A DNA stretch of 15,027 bases from Verrucomicrobiia bacterium. Its GTDB lineage: Bacteria > Verrucomicrobiota > Verrucomicrobiia > Verrucomicrobiales > Akkermansiaceae. The notes beneath the pieces were generated by a model that saw only the letters and a list, made by a program, of their open reading frames with translations, searched no databases and had not been told where the DNA came from. Below are positions 1 to 6,179 of this stretch, piece by piece. The DNA is taken from NCBI GenBank assembly GCA_947460915.1, contig CANHKJ010000051.1, positions 1-15,027 on the forward strand, read 5' to 3'. Position 1 is the first letter of the stretch; the number at the start of each line of letters is the position of its first letter. The translations under genes were made by a program, and so were the position numbers.

Positions 1-43
1 AGATTGACTTGCCGTGCGGGAAAAACAGGATTACAAAATGTGC

Positions 44-126
44 GCATCGTTTGGTGAAGGAAATTGGTGTGCGGTTATTCGACACAACCCTTCTACCATA
101 TGACCTGTAGCCAAACGATGCTTTTT
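44..126 (+). other. Long-stem hairpin followed by T5 (possible sRNA end or terminator)
   Basis: GCATCGTTTGG (44-54) is perfectly complementary to CCAAACGATGC (111-121), giving an 11-bp stem, and TTTTT follows at 122-126. Inside the 56-nt apical part GAAGG (56-60) can pair with CCTTC (89-93), and a further weak helix is possible around 66-71 and 83-88. The T run is on the plus-strand side, so if transcribed this would be the 3' end of a plus-strand RNA entering from before base 1, or a small RNA. Its identity is not recognised. The rest of 1-322 outside this element and the terminator shows nothing I can support as a gene. Confidence 0.4.
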
Positions 127-260
127 CTAACTTCGGTTTTCGGGTTCAAACGTTTGTACATTTTTGTTTTCGCATTTCGTCAATTATTTTTGGCAAACAG
201 TCTACAATCCCCAAGGACTCGTATCCGCGACCATGGCTCATTTACTAGCTTTATAGTAAT

Positions 261-292
261 AAAAAAAGCATAGTGAAAAAATTCCACTATGC
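261..292 (-). terminator. Rho-independent terminator of the BMC operon
   Basis: On the minus strand, 30 bases after the aldolase stop, an 8-bp perfect stem GCATAGTG / CACTATGC (285-292 with 268-275, 9-nt loop) is followed directly by seven T residues (complement of 261-267). This is a textbook intrinsic terminator. It marks the end of the ten-gene operon that starts near 6854. Confidence 0.88.
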
Positions 293-322
293 CTTTAAAT
301 AAAGAGTAAAACAAAAGATCGA

Positions 323-1393
323 TTACTTCAAACCAGCGATGATTTGATCGGTGATCGCTTTGACTAGAGCTTCGGCCTCGGCACTATTCGCCGATGAAGA
401 AGTAGCGGCAGGCGCGCCGATGTTGCAAACAGTGCCGGGGCGGAATTCGGCATTGTCGCAGAGTTCGCACTCTTTCCAGTTGGCACGCTTGTCTTCCATG
501 CCGAGAACTTTACGCAGCGCGATGAGCTCTTTGGCTTGACCACCGGTGATCGTGAGAAGATTGCCACCGTTGAGTTGCGAAGCGACCCAAACGGTTTTGC
601 AATAGGACTCGACGTTTTCCATTTTCCAATAAGCGTCTTCGATGTCCTTGCCCCATGTGATGACACCGTGGTTTACCATAAGAACGGCCATGTGATCGAC
701 GGCTGCATTACCCACAACTTCCGCGTTTGCTGGAGTTCCGGGCGTGCGGTATTCCGCCATGCCGATTTGACCAAGAAATACTTCGGCTTCTGGGATCATA
801 CAAGTTGGCGGTTGCACACCAGCCACAGCAAAGGCAGTGCCGTGTGGTGGATGCGCGTGGCAGCAAGCTTTTGCTTTGGGCTGACGTTTCATAATCGCAA
901 GGTGCGTCATGCACTCGGAGGTGCGTTTGAATTTACCAGCCAACTGATTGCCTTCAAGGTCAACCAAGCCCATTTGCTCAACGGTCATGAAACCTTTGGA
1001 AACGAGAGTCGGGGTGCAAAGCACGAGGTTGTCACCCACACGAATCGTGAGGTTACCGCCATTGCCATCGGTGTATTCACGAGCCCACATGCGTTGGCCT
1101 ATTTCGACCATGCGCTCTTTGAGTTTCACAATCGCAGGCGAGTGGAAAAAGGCGTGAATTTCTTCAGGAGTTTTCGGATCTTTTCCTGGTGTCCAATGGA
1201 ATTCGTAGTCAGGCAAAATCGGCTCGACTTTGGTCATGGCAGGCAAGTTGGATGCAGCAGGTGCGCCGAAAGACTTGGTAACACCACTGAAAACATCTTG
1301 AGCCGCGGGAGTCACGATGACTCCTTTGGGGATAGTGGTGTTGCCACTGCGGATCATGGCTTCGGCGTCGGCTGCGGTGATGACTTTTTTCAT
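323..1393 (-). CDS. Class II aldolase, BMC cargo (fuculose/rhamnulose-1-phosphate aldolase type)
   Basis: This 356-residue protein is a zinc-dependent class II aldolase (FucA/RhaD/adducin fold) and is probably the signature enzyme of the microcompartment, splitting L-fuculose- or L-rhamnulose-1-phosphate into DHAP and lactaldehyde. The core lies at about residues 85-300. E160 in TSECMTH is in the catalytic glutamate position. H179 and H181 in HAHPPHGTAFA and H242 in VNHGVITWG are the expected metal ligands. The protein is much longer than FucA (about 215 residues). An N-terminal segment carries an IVTPAAQD motif (26-33). After the core come Cys309, Cys312 and Cys323, then an Ala/Ser-rich linker (about 326-337) and a C-terminal amphipathic helix (338-356) that resembles an encapsulation peptide. 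The fold and BMC link are secure; the exact sugar phosphate is not. It is the last gene of the operon, and the start ATG has no SD. Confidence 0.9.
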   Translation of the reverse strand: MKKVITAADAEAMIRSGNTTIPKGVIVTPAAQDVFSGVTKSFGAPAASNLPAMTKVEPILPDYEFHWTPGKDPKTPEEIHAFFHSPAIVKLKERMVEIGQRMWAREYTDGNGGNLTIRVGDNLVLCTPTLVSKGFMTVEQMGLVDLEGNQLAGKFKRTSECMTHLAIMKRQPKAKACCHAHPPHGTAFAVAGVQPPTCMIPEAEVFLGQIGMAEYRTPGTPANAEVVGNAAVDHMAVLMVNHGVITWGKDIEDAYWKMENVESYCKTVWVASQLNGGNLLTITGGQAKELIALRKVLGMEDKRANWKECELCDNAEFRPGTVCNIGAPAATSSSANSAEAEALVKAITDQIIAGLK

Positions 1394-1429
1394 GTTCGTT
1401 CGAGTGTTAGATGGTGAAAAATGGTGAGA

Positions 1430-1738
1430 TTAGTTTGAAGAAAAAGCGGTGTAATGGATCTGGTCGAAAATGGCGATGCACAAGGCATCAATCGGAATCG
1501 GATGAGGAAACGGCGCGGTGGCTTCTCCGCCTTCGGAAAAACCAATGATGTCGCCTTCTCCTGCGCCGATGTTGTCGTAAACAATCAATGATGCTTGCGC
1601 GCTGAGGCTCGGCGTTTTTTCACAGCATCCGTTGAGTTGCGATGCATCAAGCGGATTGACCACCAGCCAACGTCCACCTTCACATGCAGGATCCTGCACG
1701 CTGAGAACGGTTTTGCCGATGACTTGTCCGATGCGCAT
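1430..1738 (-). CDS. BMC-P pentameric shell protein (EutN/CcmL family), copy 1
   Basis: This 102-residue protein of the EutN/CcmL/BMC-P family would form pentamers that cap the vertices of the polyhedral shell. It shows the family layout: the N-terminal strand MRIGQVIGKTVLSVQ, a central IVYDNIGAGEGDIIGF (the conserved D-x-x-GAGEG turn) and the C-terminal PIDALCIAIFDQIH strand, equivalent to PvDavivaiiD. The length is normal for the family. The start ATG lies one base after the stop of the preceding BMC-P gene (TAA-C-ATG), so the two are almost certainly translationally coupled. Confidence 0.92.
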   Translation of the reverse strand: MRIGQVIGKTVLSVQDPACEGGRWLVVNPLDASQLNGCCEKTPSLSAQASLIVYDNIGAGEGDIIGFSEGGEATAPFPHPIPIDALCIAIFDQIHYTAFSSN

Positions 1739-1739
1739 G

Positions 1740-2030
1740 TTAGTGAGAAGTGATCAGTTGCTTAGCCTCGACAGGTTCATCCACAATTCCTTGCACGAAC
1801 ATGCGGATGGGAGAGGAATCGTCTTCGACAAGATGACGAGCGCCAAGGCCGTCTGTGCTCACGAGCACCCGCTCGTGCAGTCCGGCTCCGAAAAGATCAA
1901 TGGCCACAAAGGGCGCGCCCACAGACACATCGCCGTCACCCAATTGCTGACAAAGCAAGAGGGTTTTTCCGCTCAAGGAGCGGTGGCAATGGGCGGCAAT
2001 CGCGTTGCCTACGATGCGGGCGATGATCAC
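1740..2030 (-). CDS. BMC-P pentameric shell protein (EutN/CcmL family), copy 2
   Basis: This is a second, divergent BMC-P vertex protein. Family hallmarks are an IIARIVGNAIAA first strand, FVAIDLFGAGLHERVLVSTDG (the D-x-x-GAG turn, with LHE in place of the usual EGE) and the closing VQGIVDEP. I chose the GTG at 2030 as start (96 residues), because BMC-P proteins begin right at that first strand. An ATG at 2069 would add 13 residues of non-family sequence and overlap the 3' end of the aldehyde dehydrogenase gene. With GTG the gene begins 5 bases after that gene's stop. No SD is visible, so translation is probably coupled. Family call is strong; the exact start is less certain. Confidence 0.85.
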   Translation of the reverse strand: MIIARIVGNAIAAHCHRSLSGKTLLLCQQLGDGDVSVGAPFVAIDLFGAGLHERVLVSTDGLGARHLVEDDSSPIRMFVQGIVDEPVEAKQLITSH

Positions 2031-2035
2031 GAGAA

Positions 2036-3505
2036 TTAGATGATGCGAAGATTGTCCACGAGCACGCAACGGCGCACGCGGGTGAATGTTTTGGGAGTGG
2101 TGATGCCTTCGCCGGTGGTGGTGGCGATGGAGTAGGAAAGATAACCTTCGCCACCGAGACCAAGTCCCGCGGTGCTGGGGCCATTTTTCACAAAAATTGT
2201 GGTGTCCATTTCCTTTGCCATGTAGGTCATGTGATCAACATTGCGCGTGTGGATCATTGCCGAGTGGCGATAGTTGTGCTCAGCTTGTTTGGCGTGTTTG
2301 ACCGCAGTGACAAAATCAGGGCAAGCGACGATCGGGATCATCGGCATCATTTGCTCTTCTTGCACGAAGGGATGGTCAGCGCTGGTTTCGCCGAAAAGAA
2401 TAGGCGCAGAAGCAGAGATCGTAGCACCGGCATGGCGCGCCAGAACACCAGGATCGGCACCGATCAGATCGCGATTCACGGCGGCATGTGAGCAACCACC
2501 GTCAGTCTCTTTGTAAGTGAAAGCTGCTTTGCTAAGAGCATCCACTTGAGCGGCATTGAGGCGAGCAGCACCAGCTTTTTCCAACTCTTCCATGAAGCGA
2601 TTGAAAACCGAGCCAACGACAAATACGGCTTTTTCACCGATGCACAGAAGGTTGTTATCAAAGCCACCACCTTCGATGACACTGCGTGCGGCTTTGGCAA
2701 GATCAGCGGAGTCATCTACTACGACCGTAGGATTTCCTGGACCAGCGCAAATCGCGCGCTTGCCGGATTTCATCGCGGCGCCGACCACAGCAGGTCCACC
2801 GGTGATGGCTAGGAGAGGGATTTGCTCGTTTTTGCAAATCAAATTGAACGAATCCAAGGTCGGAGTCTCGATGCAGGTGATCAGATTGGAGATGCCGAGT
2901 TCGCGTTCGATCGCTTTGTTGTAAGCACGCACCGCCATGCAAGCACTGCGAGCACCGCCCGGATGCGGATTGAACACTATTGCATTGCCTGCAGCCACCA
3001 TGCTGATGACATTTCCGGTGAGAGTAGGAACCGAGTGTGTTACGGGAAGGATGGCGCCGATCACGCCGAAGGGGGCAAATTCTTCCATCATGATGCCACC
3101 GTCGCCACTCATGGCATCGGGGCGCAGAAACTCGACACCAGGAACATTTTTGGTGATCAGCAACTTGCCAATCTTGTGATCAAGACGACCAATCTTGGTC
3201 TCTTCCATTTCAAATTTGCCCCAAGCCTCGGCATTCGATACGGCAAGAGTTTTGACAATTTCGATCACCTTCGCACGGGCACCAACGCCAGCTTTTTTCA
3301 ATTTCAAGTGAGCGTGATGAGCGGCATCGGCGGCTTTATCCACACATGTGAAAACACCGTAGTCACCACCGTCGCCAGGGCATCCACATCCACAACTTGT
3401 TGAGCCACTTCCAGCAGTAGATGGCGCTACCGATACATTCGCGGCCACGAGACGAGACAGCACGCTTTCGACGACGGATTGGATTTGTTTTTGATCGAGA
3501 GTCAT
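2036..3505 (-). CDS. CoA-acylating aldehyde dehydrogenase, BMC cargo (PduP-like)
   Basis: This 489-residue aldehyde dehydrogenase of the PduP/EutE type oxidises an aldehyde to acyl-CoA with NAD+ inside the microcompartment. In this locus the likely substrate is lactaldehyde, giving lactyl-CoA. The catalytic cysteine is C288 in the family motif GGFDNNLLCIGEK, preceded by the GPGNPTVVVDD nucleotide-site segment (255-265). Residues 1-22 form a predicted amphipathic helix (hydrophobic I8, V11-V12, V15-L16, L19-V20), typical of PduP encapsulation peptides. A flexible Gly/Ser linker follows that contains an unusual CGCGC (38-42) before the enzyme domain starts at about 52. The gene is preceded by a 90-base spacer with two hairpins and is followed closely by BMC-P copy 2. 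Substrate assignment is inferred from the neighbouring aldolase. Confidence 0.93.
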   Translation of the reverse strand: MTLDQKQIQSVVESVLSRLVAANVSVAPSTAGSGSTSCGCGCPGDGGDYGVFTCVDKAADAAHHAHLKLKKAGVGARAKVIEIVKTLAVSNAEAWGKFEMEETKIGRLDHKIGKLLITKNVPGVEFLRPDAMSGDGGIMMEEFAPFGVIGAILPVTHSVPTLTGNVISMVAAGNAIVFNPHPGGARSACMAVRAYNKAIERELGISNLITCIETPTLDSFNLICKNEQIPLLAITGGPAVVGAAMKSGKRAICAGPGNPTVVVDDSADLAKAARSVIEGGGFDNNLLCIGEKAVFVVGSVFNRFMEELEKAGAARLNAAQVDALSKAAFTYKETDGGCSHAAVNRDLIGADPGVLARHAGATISASAPILFGETSADHPFVQEEQMMPMIPIVACPDFVTAVKHAKQAEHNYRHSAMIHTRNVDHMTYMAKEMDTTIFVKNGPSTAGLGLGGEGYLSYSIATTTGEGITTPKTFTRVRRCVLVDNLRII

Positions 3506-3540
3506 AAAAATTGGGAAAGGGAAATTTGGAAGAAAACAAT

Positions 3541-3582
3541 AATCCGGCAGATTTTGTCGGATTGATCAGATCAGTCTGATCA
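3541..3582 (-). promoter_or_regulatory. Two tandem hairpins in the BMC-P / aldehyde dehydrogenase spacer
   Basis: The 90-base gap between BMC-P copy 3 and the aldehyde dehydrogenase gene holds two adjacent inverted repeats. One is TGATCAGA (3563-3570) with TCTGATCA (3575-3582), a perfect 8-bp stem with a 4-nt loop. The other is AATCCGGCA (3541-3549) with TGTCGGATT (3555-3563), nine pairs including one G-U and a 5-nt loop. Neither is followed by a T run on the minus strand, so they are not classical terminators. They could be an mRNA processing or stability element, or a protein site. Function is inferred only. Confidence 0.55.
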
Positions 3583-3595
3583 GAGATTTTTACGC

Positions 3596-3904
3596 TTAGC
3601 TATTTTTGTAAACGGTTTTGCCGAGGACTTCGACGCGGTCGATGATGGCGATGACTACGGCGTCCACGGGCACGAGTTTGAGATCGGCGGCCTGACGGGC
3701 GCTGCCACCTTGGCAAAACAACACCAACTCTCCTTCACCGGCACCTACAGTGTCGATGGCGATGATGGTGTTCTGACCATCCTTGAATTTGGAGCTGTCT
3801 TTGTCGTCCACGAGTTTCGGGCGCAACACGAGGAGCTTTCGTCCTGTGAGGTGCTCGTCTTTTTTGGTCGCCACGACTTGACCGATGACTTCTGCGAGAA
3901 ACAT
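3596..3904 (-). CDS. BMC-P pentameric shell protein (EutN/CcmL family), copy 3
   Basis: This 102-residue BMC-P vertex protein is the most canonical of the three in the operon. It has the N-terminal MFLAEVIGQVVATKKDEHL strand and GRKLLVLRP, then IIAIDTVGAGEGELVLFCQGGSAR (the conserved D-x-x-GAGEGE turn and G-S-A-R) and the closing PVDAVVIAIIDRVEV. It is separated from BMC-H copy C upstream by a 58-base gap with a strong GC-rich hairpin, and from the aldehyde dehydrogenase downstream by the tandem-hairpin spacer. No SD is seen; a CGTTAG motif (CTAACG in the mRNA) lies 10 bases before the ATG. Confidence 0.95.
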   Translation of the reverse strand: MFLAEVIGQVVATKKDEHLTGRKLLVLRPKLVDDKDSSKFKDGQNTIIAIDTVGAGEGELVLFCQGGSARQAADLKLVPVDAVVIAIIDRVEVLGKTVYKNS

Positions 3905-3920
3905 GCTTGTTTTTCGTTAG

Positions 3921-3953
3921 ATGAACGGCGCGCCATCATGAACGGCGCGCCAT
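3921..3953 (-). repeat. Tandem 16-bp repeat with two GGCGCGCC palindromes, hairpin-forming
   Basis: ATGAACGGCGCGCCAT occurs twice (3921-3936 and 3938-3953) with a one-base spacer in the gap between BMC-H copy C and BMC-P copy 3. Each copy contains the 8-bp palindrome GGCGCGCC (3927-3934, 3944-3951). The two palindromes can pair with each other in RNA, giving an 8-bp all-GC stem with a 9-nt loop. No T run follows, so this is not an intrinsic terminator. It could act as a barrier to exonucleases, protecting the upstream BMC-H message, or as a protein site. Confidence 0.7.
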
Positions 3954-3962
3954 GACATCGGA

Positions 3963-4271
3963 TTATTTGCGTGGAGCGCGTGCGGCGGCGGATGCATCTT
4001 TAGGAAGCACACCTTCGATCGCGTCATCAGGACGTGCGATCACGTGAGCGCTGACCACTTCACCACAGCTGCTGGCAGCAGCAGCTCCGGTGTCGATGGC
4101 CGACTTCACTGCGGCAACATCGCCGGTGATGACGGCATTGCAAAGTGCGCTGCCGACTTGTTTCATCGGACCTGCGAGTTCAACGTTTGCGGATTTGAGC
4201 ATCGCGTCAACGCCTACGACGAGGCATGCGAGTCCGCGTGTTTCCAATAGTCCTACTGCTTGTTTAGCCAT
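3963..4271 (-). CDS. BMC-H hexameric shell protein, copy C (pore Q-V-G-S-A)
   Basis: This 102-residue BMC-domain (PduA/CcmK-type) protein would form hexamers that tile the shell facets. It begins MAKQAVGLLETRG, shows the conserved DAMLKSANVEL helix and ends the fold with VVSAHVIARPDD. The pore segment, aligned on PduA K37-I-G-S-G, reads Q38-V-G-S-A42, so the usual pore lysine is replaced by glutamine and the third small residue is alanine. A basic, alanine-rich tail of about 17 residues (86-102) extends past the normal end and ends RAPRK. It has three cysteines (C16, C44, C69), whereas copies A and B have none. It sits between the kinase and BMC-P copy 3. Confidence 0.95.
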   Translation of the reverse strand: MAKQAVGLLETRGLACLVVGVDAMLKSANVELAGPMKQVGSALCNAVITGDVAAVKSAIDTGAAAASSCGEVVSAHVIARPDDAIEGVLPKDASAAARAPRK

Positions 4272-4315
4272 AATATGTTATTCGTTGGTTGTTTGATTGT
4301 TAGAAAAGGAATGCA

Positions 4316-5506
4316 TTAAGAAATCTTGTTGTGAGTCACCTTGCGGAAAACTTCACGGGCGAGCACGAGCTCTTCGTTGGCGGGGATGACGAAAATTTTC
4401 GCCTTGGAGTCAGCAGTGCTGAGTTCTGCTTCGACCGCACGACAGGCCTCATTGCGTGCGTCATCGAAAACAAGGCCGAACTCCTCCAGCCCTTCACACA
4501 CGGCTTTGCGTACCGTGTAATCATTTTCACCGATACCTGCAGTGAAGACCAGCGCATCGACACCACCCATTTGCCAGGCGAAAGAACCCACCCAGTGGCG
4601 GATCGAATCAACGAGGTGAGCGAGTGCAAGTGCCGCATCGGCATTGCCTTCGTTCTTAGCGGCATGGATATCACGTATGTCATTGCTGACACCTGAAACG
4701 CCTTGCAGGCCAGACTCTTTGGTCAGTTGTCGCTCGGCTTCCTCCAAGGAAATTCCGAGCGTTTTCATGGCATAGGGCAACGCGCCGGAATCCAAATCAC
4801 CGACGCGATTGTTTTGTGGCAATCCACTTTGCGGCGAGAATCCCATGCTGGTGCCGATGGCGACACCATTGAAGATGCCTGTCACCGAGCTGCTGCCACC
4901 GAGGTGACAAGATACCACGCGCAAGGGCTTGCCGGCGATTGGCGCAGGGCCATTGAGATAGAGAGAAGCGGTGCTTGCAGCGACATCATTTCGACCTAAC
5001 AACTCCGCCGAACGCTCTGCCACAAACTTGTGACTCGCGCCGTGGAATCCGTATCGTCTGATGCCGATGTCGCGCCAGGCTTTGGGCAATGCATAGGTCG
5101 AGCGGGCTGCGGGAACCCATTGATAAAAGGCGGTCTCGAACAATGCCACCAACTTCGCATGCGGCAAGGATTTGCCAAATTGGCGAATGCCGTTGGCATA
5201 CGGAGGATTGTGAGCCGGTGCAACAGCCGCGAAGTCTTCCAGCGCTTTAACGCAAGAATCATCCGCAAACACACAGCCGCTCAGATCTTTGCCGAGCACG
5301 GTTTTGAAACCGACGGCATCGATTTCATCGGCTGATGCGATCACGCCATCTTTTTGCAAAGTAGCAAGCGCATCATCGATGACCGAAGCGTAATCACTCA
5401 CGCGCTCATAGCCGCCCTTAGCCAATACTTCCTGACCACTCTCATCCATGCGGTAGAGGCGGTATTTGAAAGAGGTCGATCCGAGGTTGGCGATGAGAAC
5501 TAGCAT
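4316..5506 (-). CDS. ackA: Acetate kinase family protein with divergent active site (probable acyl-phosphate kinase of the BMC)
   Basis: This 396-residue ASKHA-fold kinase of the acetate/propionate kinase family would convert the acyl-phosphate made by PduL (probably lactyl-phosphate) plus ADP into acid and ATP. Retained motifs are NLGSTSFKYRL (7-17), the histidine of APAHNP (H99), RYGFHGASH (151-159), TSMGFSP, R234 with GDLD (236-239), TAGIGEN (322-328) and PANEEL with E378. Several positions differ from textbook AckA. The HRxVHGG acetate-binding segment reads GFKTVLGKD (66-74), the FDTAFH aspartate is E124 in FETAFYQ, and HLGNGSS reads HLGGSSS (201-207). The length is normal and all domains are present, so it is not a decayed gene. 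It lies between two BMC-H genes. Specificity for lactyl- rather than acetyl-phosphate is my inference. Confidence 0.85.
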   Translation of the reverse strand: MLVLIANLGSTSFKYRLYRMDESGQEVLAKGGYERVSDYASVIDDALATLQKDGVIASADEIDAVGFKTVLGKDLSGCVFADDSCVKALEDFAAVAPAHNPPYANGIRQFGKSLPHAKLVALFETAFYQWVPAARSTYALPKAWRDIGIRRYGFHGASHKFVAERSAELLGRNDVAASTASLYLNGPAPIAGKPLRVVSCHLGGSSSVTGIFNGVAIGTSMGFSPQSGLPQNNRVGDLDSGALPYAMKTLGISLEEAERQLTKESGLQGVSGVSNDIRDIHAAKNEGNADAALALAHLVDSIRHWVGSFAWQMGGVDALVFTAGIGENDYTVRKAVCEGLEEFGLVFDDARNEACRAVEAELSTADSKAKIFVIPANEELVLAREVFRKVTHNKIS

Positions 5507-5519
5507 GAGAATAAACGCT

Positions 5520-5539
5520 AAAAATCTGAAATGCTGAAA
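5520..5539 (-). repeat. 20-nt dispersed repeat, copy 1 (upstream of the kinase gene)
   Basis: On the minus strand the spacer between BMC-H copy B and the kinase carries TTTCAGCATTTCAGATTTTT, ending 13 bases before the kinase ATG. The identical 20 bases occur on the plus strand at 14478-14497, in the DUF58/BatA-like spacer, 4 bases before that GTG. It contains two CATTTCAG-like units. It is probably a member of an intergenic repeat family of this genome, with unknown function. Confidence 0.7.
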
Positions 5540-5548
5540 TGAGGTCAG

Positions 5549-5827
5549 TTACCCAATCCAAGTGCCGAGCTTGCTGAGGTCGTCGTGTGGACGAGCGATC
5601 ACTTGCACGGAGGTCACGGTGCCAACATTGGATGCAGCAGCTGCAGCGGCGTCGAGGCCAGCTTTCACGGCGGCAACGTTGCCGGTGAAGAAGCCTGTCA
5701 CCAGACCGGAGCCGATTTTGTCCCAACCGGTCATTTGAATGTCGGCGGATTTGAGCGCGGCGTCAGCGCCTTCGATGAGTGCGATGAAACCTTTGGTTTC
5801 TAGAATTCCGATTGCTTGTTTAGCCAT
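5549..5827 (-). CDS. BMC-H hexameric shell protein, copy B (canonical pore K-I-G-S-G)
   Basis: This 92-residue BMC-H facet protein is the most PduA-like of the three. It starts MAKQAIGILETKGF and has the canonical pore loop K37-I-G-S-G41 at the same numbering as PduA, ending TSVQVIARPHDDL. It lacks the basic tail of copy C and any cysteine. Its close similarity to copy C at the N terminus suggests duplication. In the mRNA two TTCTAACA elements precede the start codon, with no SD. It follows BMC-H copy A by 36 bases. It is probably a main facet-forming protein, since canonical-pore BMC-H paralogues usually are. Confidence 0.96.
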   Translation of the reverse strand: MAKQAIGILETKGFIALIEGADAALKSADIQMTGWDKIGSGLVTGFFTGNVAAVKAGLDAAAAAASNVGTVTSVQVIARPHDDLSKLGTWIG

Positions 5828-5837
5828 AATGGTAATT

Positions 5838-5861
5838 TGTTAGAAAATGAAAAAATGTTAG
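5838..5861 (-). promoter_or_regulatory. Paired TTCTAACA leader motifs (seven copies in the BMC operon)
   Basis: Between BMC-H copies A and B, TGTTAG occurs twice on the plus strand (5838-5843 and 5856-5861), read as CTAACA in the mRNA. The same or a near-identical hexamer lies upstream of the aldolase (1405-1410), overlapping the start of BMC-P copy 1 (1738-1743), before BMC-P copy 3 as CTAACG (3915-3920), before BMC-H copy C (4298-4303) and before BMC-H copy A (6159-6164). These leaders are A/C-rich and lack an SD sequence. The kinase and the aldehyde dehydrogenase lack the motif. Whether it acts in translation, processing or not at all is unknown. Confidence 0.45.
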
Positions 5862-5863
5862 AA

Positions 5864-6136
5864 TCAAGCGATACCCAATTGAACGAGCAGGTCGTTGTGG
5901 GGACGAGCGATGACGTGGGAACCTACGAGTTCGCCTACGCGACCAGCGGCATCAGCGCCAGCGGAAACAGCGGATTTCACGCTGCCGACGTCGCCTTTGA
6001 CGATCACAGTGAGGAAGCCACCGCCTGTTTGAATTTGTTTAACGAGTTCGACGTTTGCCGCTTTCGTCATGGCATCGGTAGCCTCTACGCTGCCGACATA
6101 ACCTTTGGTTTCAATGAATCCGAGTGCTGCACTCAT
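5864..6136 (-). CDS. BMC-H hexameric shell protein, copy A (pore Q-T-G-G-G)
   Basis: This 90-residue BMC-H facet protein is the first shell gene of the operon. Family features are the ALGFIETKGYVGSVEATDAM start, the KAANVELVK segment and the closing VGSHVIARPHNDL. The pore positions aligned with PduA K37-I-G-S-G read Q36-T-G-G-G40, so there is no pore lysine and the constriction is glycine-rich and uncharged. It shares little of the MAKQA start of the other two copies and looks like an older paralogue. It begins 43 bases after the PduL stop, with a CTAACA element but no SD in the leader. Confidence 0.95.
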   Translation of the reverse strand: MSAALGFIETKGYVGSVEATDAMTKAANVELVKQIQTGGGFLTVIVKGDVGSVKSAVSAGADAAGRVGELVGSHVIARPHNDLLVQLGIA

Positions 6137-6179
6137 AATGGTATATTGTTGATGGAGTTGTTAGTTTGTTCGATTAAAA

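Noticed and set aside
137..160. GGGTTCAAAC resembling a tRNA T-loop
   Set aside because: Flanking bases cannot form the 5-bp T stem and no acceptor, D or anticodon arms can be placed around it.
64..273. 69-residue plus-strand frame in the left intergenic region
   Set aside because: Low-complexity Phe/Ser composition, runs through the hairpin and into the terminator, no SD and no family resemblance.
536..1417. 293-residue plus-strand frame opposite the aldolase gene
   Set aside because: Antisense shadow of a well-supported gene; no recognisable domain and biased His/Phe/Arg composition.
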